DNA from: Chloroflexia bacterium
GTDB taxonomy: Bacteria; Chloroflexota; Chloroflexia; QHBQ01; JADMIH01
Assembly (NCBI GenBank): GCA_025927935.1
Contig: JAICKM010000203.1
Coordinates: forward strand, 1-9,986
Direction: 5' to 3'
DNA length: 9,986 bases
The notes beneath the pieces are model-generated. The model ran no database searches, was not told where the DNA came from, and saw only the letters and a list, made by a program, of their open reading frames with translations. Of this stretch, positions 7,056 through 9,986 are shown one piece after another. How positions within the stretch are numbered: position 1 is the first letter of the stretch; each line of letters begins with the position of its first letter. The position numbers were made by a program, and so were the translations under genes.

Positions 7056-7778
7056 CTACCCCTGCCCGCCAATGTGATGATCGACGCCACGGTACATATC
7101 GATGAAATGGCGGATGCCGTTCTCGTCAAGGGTCGGGAACCGCTGCATATGCGTCCAGGCCGTCAGCACGACCGGCTCTTTCAGCGTGGGATACGGCACC
7201 ATCAGCACATGCTGATTGATCTGGGTGCTGTTACCGTTAGGCAGCCGCATACTCACATATATGTTGTCGTAGCTCTTTACGATAGCCTTGAGCCGCTCAA
7301 CATCGGCGGCCGGCAGGTCGGGGCGATATTGGACGATCACGCCACCGTCTTCCATGTTGTGAACGTATTCAACCGGGTTAAGAGTTTTATCGGAGACACC
7401 CCAGGCCGCCAGCCCGTCCAGATGCGGGCCGGACGTCGGCGGGTCGGTCGTGTACGGCTCGTGGGCCGCAGTGGCGCTCGCCACGTGGGTGTGACCCTGG
7501 TCCGGGTAGCTCTCGCCGGGGTGTGTGTAGCTGTACCAGAAGACGAGACCGCCCACCACCAGCACGACGACCAGTCCGGCGCCCACGCTCGTGATGATGC
7601 GGCGGCGGAGTCGCGCGGCGCGGGCCGCGGCGGCCTGCGCTTCCCGGCGGGCTTGCACCTGCGCGCGGGTGGCCTGGCGCGTCTCGTCCATTTGCCGGCG
7701 GATCGCTTGTTGTTGGGCACGTGTCTGCGGCGGAGGCACACTGACGGGGGGTTTCTTGCTGCCGGCCGTCTTGGGCAT
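7056..7778 (-). CDS. DUF3105 membrane-anchored protein
   Basis: This 240-residue protein matches the DUF3105 family, whose function is unknown. Residues 1-60 form a basic, Arg/Gln/Ala-rich, probably helical cytoplasmic segment (15 Lys/Arg). One transmembrane helix spans about 61-82. The outer domain (88-240) holds the conserved motifs DQGHTHV (His96, His98), DPPTSGPH (His119), YVHNMEDGGVIVQY (His140) and LTAWTH (His210), and it ends with HH at 234-235. The many conserved His residues suggest metal binding, which is inference. No cysteine is present, so it is not itself a thiol enzyme. The start at 7776-7778 follows a weak AAAGGGA. The frame is open to 7859, but that would run through the promoter. 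It is first in the operon with the thioredoxin and MauE-like genes. Confidence 0.85.
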   Translation of the reverse strand: MPKTAGSKKPPVSVPPPQTRAQQQAIRRQMDETRQATRAQVQARREAQAAAARAARLRRRIITSVGAGLVVVLVVGGLVFWYSYTHPGESYPDQGHTHVASATAAHEPYTTDPPTSGPHLDGLAAWGVSDKTLNPVEYVHNMEDGGVIVQYRPDLPAADVERLKAIVKSYDNIYVSMRLPNGNSTQINQHVLMVPYPTLKEPVVLTAWTHMQRFPTLDENGIRHFIDMYRGVDHHIGGQG

Positions 7779-7829
7779 ACTTTCCCTTTCTCTGTTCTTT
7801 CGAGGTTGACGCAAGGGGCATCGTCCCAA

Positions 7830-7859
7830 AGTATAGGCGAGAGATCGGCCGGATGTCAA
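7830..7859 (-). promoter_or_regulatory. Consensus promoter for the DUF3105-thioredoxin-MauE operon
   Basis: On the minus strand a perfect -35 TTGACA (7854-7859) and -10 TATACT (7830-7835) are 18 bp apart. The predicted start is about 45 bases before the ATG at 7778. It mirrors the tdh promoter almost exactly. Confidence 0.75.
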
Positions 7860-7868
7860 GTCTTGACA
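7854..7868. promoter_or_regulatory. Perfect 15-bp palindrome between divergent promoters (possible operator)
   Basis: TGTCAAG-T-CTTGACA is an exact inverted repeat centred on 7861. It is made of the two back-to-back -35 boxes (each TTGACA) plus one extra symmetric base pair. A dimeric regulator bound here would cover both -35 boxes. The symmetry may also be only a result of two consensus promoters packed head to head. Confidence 0.55.
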
Positions 7869-7892
7869 CCTTTCTTTGGCCGGTGCTATACT
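7863..7892 (+). promoter_or_regulatory. Consensus promoter for tdh-kbl
   Basis: A perfect -35 TTGACA (7863-7868) is followed after 18 bp by TATACT (7887-7892), with extended -10 TG at 7884-7885. Transcription should start near 7899, giving a leader of about 125 nt before the tdh ATG at 8025. Confidence 0.77.
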
Positions 7893-7933
7893 GTCTCAGC
7901 CCCAACCCGGCCCACCTATGGTTTCGATCCCGC

Positions 7934-7962
7934 GCGGGACCCGCCCACCGGCCCGGTCCCGC
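7934..7962 (+). other. GC-rich hairpin in the tdh leader
   Basis: GCGGGACC (7934-7941) can pair with GGTCCCGC (7955-7962) in an 8-bp stem around a 13-nt loop. A 12-bp perfect palindrome TCCCGCGCGGGA (7928-7939) overlaps its left arm and gives a competing structure. No U-tract follows, so it is not an intrinsic terminator. No known riboswitch was recognised. Confidence 0.35.
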
Positions 7963-8001
7963 TTGTCCCGCCCCGGCCAATGACGGCCCCCCGGCGGCAG
8001 G

Positions 8002-8019
8002 TCTGACGAGGAGGTCAGA
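8002..8019 (+). promoter_or_regulatory. Shine-Dalgarno hairpin of tdh
   Basis: TCTGAC (8002-8007) pairs exactly with GTCAGA (8014-8019), leaving GAGGAG (8008-8013) as the loop. The ribosome site GAGGAGGT (8008-8015) lies in this loop and the first bases of the right arm, nine bases before the ATG at 8025. It supports the tdh start and could tune translation. Confidence 0.42.
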
Positions 8020-8024
8020 GTCGT

Positions 8025-9068
8025 ATGCCCGAACTGATGCGCGCCGTGCTGAAGGCCGAAGCCGCCCCCGGCGCCGTCCTGGCTCAGGTCCCCGTGCCCA
8101 CCATTGGCCCGGACGATATCCTGGTCCGCGTGAAGGCCGCCAGCATGTGCGGCACCGATCTACATATCTATAATTGGGACCCCTGGGCGCAGTCGCGTTT
8201 CCATAAACCGCCCATGGTGTTCGGCCACGAGTGCTGCGGCGATGTCGTGGAAGCCGGCCGCAACGTCGCCAACGTGCAGGTCGGCGATTTTGTGTCCCTG
8301 GAAAGCCACATCACCTGCGACCACTGCCTGCAATGCCGCACCGGCCAGGGCCACATCTGCGCCAACGTGCAGATCCTCGGCGTGGACCGGCCCGGCGTCT
8401 ATGCCGAGTACGTCAGCGTCCCAGCCAAAGTCGCCTGGAAGAACCCGCCGGACATGCCGGTCGAGGTCGCCTCCATCCAGGAGCCGTTCGGCAACGCCGT
8501 GCACACCGTCTTCTCCTGCGACATCCCCACCAAGCGCGTGGCCGTCATCGGCTGCGGCCCAATCGGGCTGTGGGCAATCGCGATTGCCAGGGCGGCGGGC
8601 GCCTCCGCTGTCTACGCGGTGGATATCAACCCGTTGCGCCTGCACCTGGCCGAGCAGCAGGGCGCCACGATGGTCATCAACTCACGCGAGACCGACCCGG
8701 TGGCCGCCGTCCGCGCGGCCACCGACGGCGAGGGTGTGGACGTGATGCTGGAGATGTCGGGCAACCCGCGCGCCATCTCGCAGGGCTTCGAGATGTTACG
8801 CTATGGAGGGGAGGCCGCGCTGCTCGGCCTGACCGCCCGCCCGGTGGAGATCGACCTGAACACCGCCGTCATTTTCAAGGGCGCGCGGGTCCACGGCATT
8901 TCGGGCCGGCGCATCTGGGATACCTGGTACCGCACGCGCGGCCTGATCCTGTCGGGCGCAGTCGATCCCACCTGCGTCATCACCCACCGTCTCGATCTGG
9001 CAGAATTTGACAAAGCCTTCGCCATGATGAATTCGGGAGAAGCCGCCAAGGTCGTGCTGTTTCCCTGA
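8025..9068 (+). CDS. tdh: L-threonine 3-dehydrogenase
   Basis: This 347-residue cytoplasmic enzyme oxidises L-threonine with NAD+ to 2-amino-3-ketobutyrate. It is a zinc-dependent medium-chain dehydrogenase of near-normal length (the E. coli enzyme is 341 residues). Catalytic-zinc residues are Cys42 (MCGTDLHIY), His68 and Glu69 (FGHE). The structural-zinc cysteines are 98, 101, 104 and 112. The NAD-binding GCGPIG is at 176-181, with Asp200 at the end of the second strand favouring NAD over NADP. SMCGTDLHIYNWDPW and the IQEPFGNAVHT segment are typical of true Tdh rather than sorbitol or butanediol dehydrogenases. The next gene is kbl, the partner enzyme, 30 nt downstream, which supports the assignment. 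Start at 8025 follows GAGGAGGT. Confidence 0.95.
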   Translation: MPELMRAVLKAEAAPGAVLAQVPVPTIGPDDILVRVKAASMCGTDLHIYNWDPWAQSRFHKPPMVFGHECCGDVVEAGRNVANVQVGDFVSLESHITCDHCLQCRTGQGHICANVQILGVDRPGVYAEYVSVPAKVAWKNPPDMPVEVASIQEPFGNAVHTVFSCDIPTKRVAVIGCGPIGLWAIAIARAAGASAVYAVDINPLRLHLAEQQGATMVINSRETDPVAAVRAATDGEGVDVMLEMSGNPRAISQGFEMLRYGGEAALLGLTARPVEIDLNTAVIFKGARVHGISGRRIWDTWYRTRGLILSGAVDPTCVITHRLDLAEFDKAFAMMNSGEAAKVVLFP

Positions 9069-9098
9069 GCCGGCCCGGCGTTATAAGGAGCATCCGCC

Positions 9099-9986
9099 AT
9101 GCAAGACACACTACGCGCCCGCCTGAGCGGGGAACTGGATAGCCTGCGCGAAAAGCATCTCTACCGCAAGTTACGTGTCGTCTCCGGCGAGCAAAAGGCC
9201 GTCTGCGTGATCGACGGCAAAGAGGTGATCAACCTCTCCTCCAATAACTACCTGGGCCTGGATACCCATCCGTACCTGCGTCAGAAAGCCGAGGAAGCAA
9301 TCCAGAAGCTGGGTGTCGGCAGCGGCGCGGTGCGCACCATCATCGGCACGATGGACATCCACCAGGAGTTGGAAGAGCGCCTCGCCAAGTTCAAGCACAC
9401 CGAGGCCACGCTGACCTTCCAGTCGGGCTTCACGGCCAACACGGGCACCATCGGCGCGCTGATGGAAGAGGGCGACGCCATCATCAGCGACGAATTGAGC
9501 CATGCCTCGATCATCGACGGCATCCGCCTGTCGAAGGCGCAGCGCTTCATCTACCGCCACAGCGACATGAACCACCTGGAGGAGCAGCTTAAGGCCGCGC
9601 AGGGCAAGCGCACGCGCATGATCATCACCGACGGCGTGTTCAGCATGGACGGCGACATCTGCAAGCTGCCGGAGATTGTGGAACTGGCCGAGCGCTACGG
9701 CGCCGCGACCTTTGTGGACGACGCGCACTCCAGTGGCGTGCTGGGCCAGAACGGGCGCGGCAGCGTGAACCACTTCGGCCTCGACGGGCGGGTGGACATC
9801 CAGGTCGGCACGCTCTCCAAGGCCATGGGCGCGCTGGGCGGCTATGTCGCCGGAGTGCAAGAACTGCGCGAGTTCCTGATCCACCGTGCCCGCCCGGTGC
9901 TTTTCAGCACCTCGCACCCGCCGAGTGTCGTCGCCACCTGCATCGCCGCCATCGACGTGATGGAGCGCGAGCCGGAACTGATCGAG
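9099..9986 (+). CDS. kbl: 2-amino-3-ketobutyrate CoA ligase (glycine C-acetyltransferase), partial
   Basis: The reading frame from ATG 9099 stays open for 296 codons to the window edge, so about the last 100 residues are missing (the E. coli protein is 398 residues). It is a PLP-dependent alpha-oxoamine synthase that cleaves 2-amino-3-ketobutyrate with CoA to glycine and acetyl-CoA, taking the unstable product of Tdh. Visible motifs are [10 protein letters not shown] (about 46-55), [13 protein letters not shown] near 73-85, [11 protein letters not shown] with the PLP-stacking His, [12 protein letters not shown], and the PLP lysine Lys241 in [13 protein letters not shown]. The fold is shared with 8-amino-7-oxononanoate synthase, but adjacency to tdh decides for kbl. 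AAGGAG (9085-9090) lies eight bases before the ATG. Confidence 0.95.
   Translation, partial: MQDTLRARLSGELDSLREKHLYRKLRVVSGEQKAVCVIDGKEVINLSSNNYLGLDTHPYLRQKAEEAIQKLGVGSGAVRTIIGTMDIHQELEERLAKFKHTEATLTFQSGFTANTGTIGALMEEGDAIISDELSHASIIDGIRLSKAQRFIYRHSDMNHLEEQLKAAQGKRTRMIITDGVFSMDGDICKLPEIVELAERYGAATFVDDAHSSGVLGQNGRGSVNHFGLDGRVDIQVGTLSKAMGALGGYVAGVQELREFLIHRARPVLFSTSHPPSVVATCIAAIDVMEREPELIE

Noticed and set aside
6426..8006. A plus-strand open frame of 526 codons opposite the thioredoxin and DUF3105 genes
   Set aside because: It is antisense to two well-supported genes, runs across their promoter, has an Arg/Gly/His-rich composition typical of shadow frames in GC-rich DNA, and shows no recognisable domain.
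9171..9917. A minus-strand open frame of 248 codons opposite kbl
   Set aside because: The plus strand encodes a full set of kbl motifs, including the PLP lysine. The minus frame is a codon-bias shadow.
9099..9986. 8-amino-7-oxononanoate synthase (bioF) instead of kbl
   Set aside because: The fold is shared, but tdh directly upstream and the start and motif spacing fit 2-amino-3-ketobutyrate CoA ligase.

Overview
This GC-rich bacterial window most likely comes from the Chloroflexota (green non-sulfur bacteria, perhaps Anaerolineae or a relative). That placement is an inference. It rests on the secreted beta-propeller protein, whose C-terminal units resemble a module common in Chloroflexota exported proteins, on repeated TGnTAnnnT extended -10 promoters, and on the mix of inositol, threonine and thiol-redox genes. 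No rRNA, tRNA, CRISPR array, insertion sequence or phage gene was seen. The DNA reads as ordinary chromosome with dense, well-formed genes.

Left part (1-2590): the end of an unidentified gene is followed by iolB (inositol catabolism), which overlaps tail-to-tail with a dienelactone-hydrolase-family gene on the minus strand. That hydrolase is divergent from a gene for an exported four-helix membrane protein of unknown function with two C-x4-C pairs. The divergent promoters overlap. The membrane-protein gene ends at a perfect 13-bp bidirectional terminator.

Middle (2590-5526): a secreted zinc N-acetylmuramoyl-L-alanine amidase (minus) and a large secreted WSPDG beta-propeller protein (plus) diverge from a 239-bp promoter region. 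The propeller gene ends in a strong hairpin terminator shared with the convergent operon to its right.

Right part (5527-9986): a compact minus-strand operon encodes a DUF3105 membrane-anchored protein, a TlpA/ResA-like membrane-anchored thioredoxin (CPHC) and a MauE/DoxX-like integral membrane protein with a Cys-Gly-Cys loop. Predicted topology puts all three active regions outside the membrane, which suggests an extracytoplasmic thiol-redox module. It diverges from the tdh-kbl operon (threonine to glycine plus acetyl-CoA). kbl is cut by the window edge. The two operons are driven by a near mirror-symmetric pair of consensus promoters whose -35 boxes form a perfect 15-bp palindrome. That promoter pair and the redox operon are the most interesting parts of the window.
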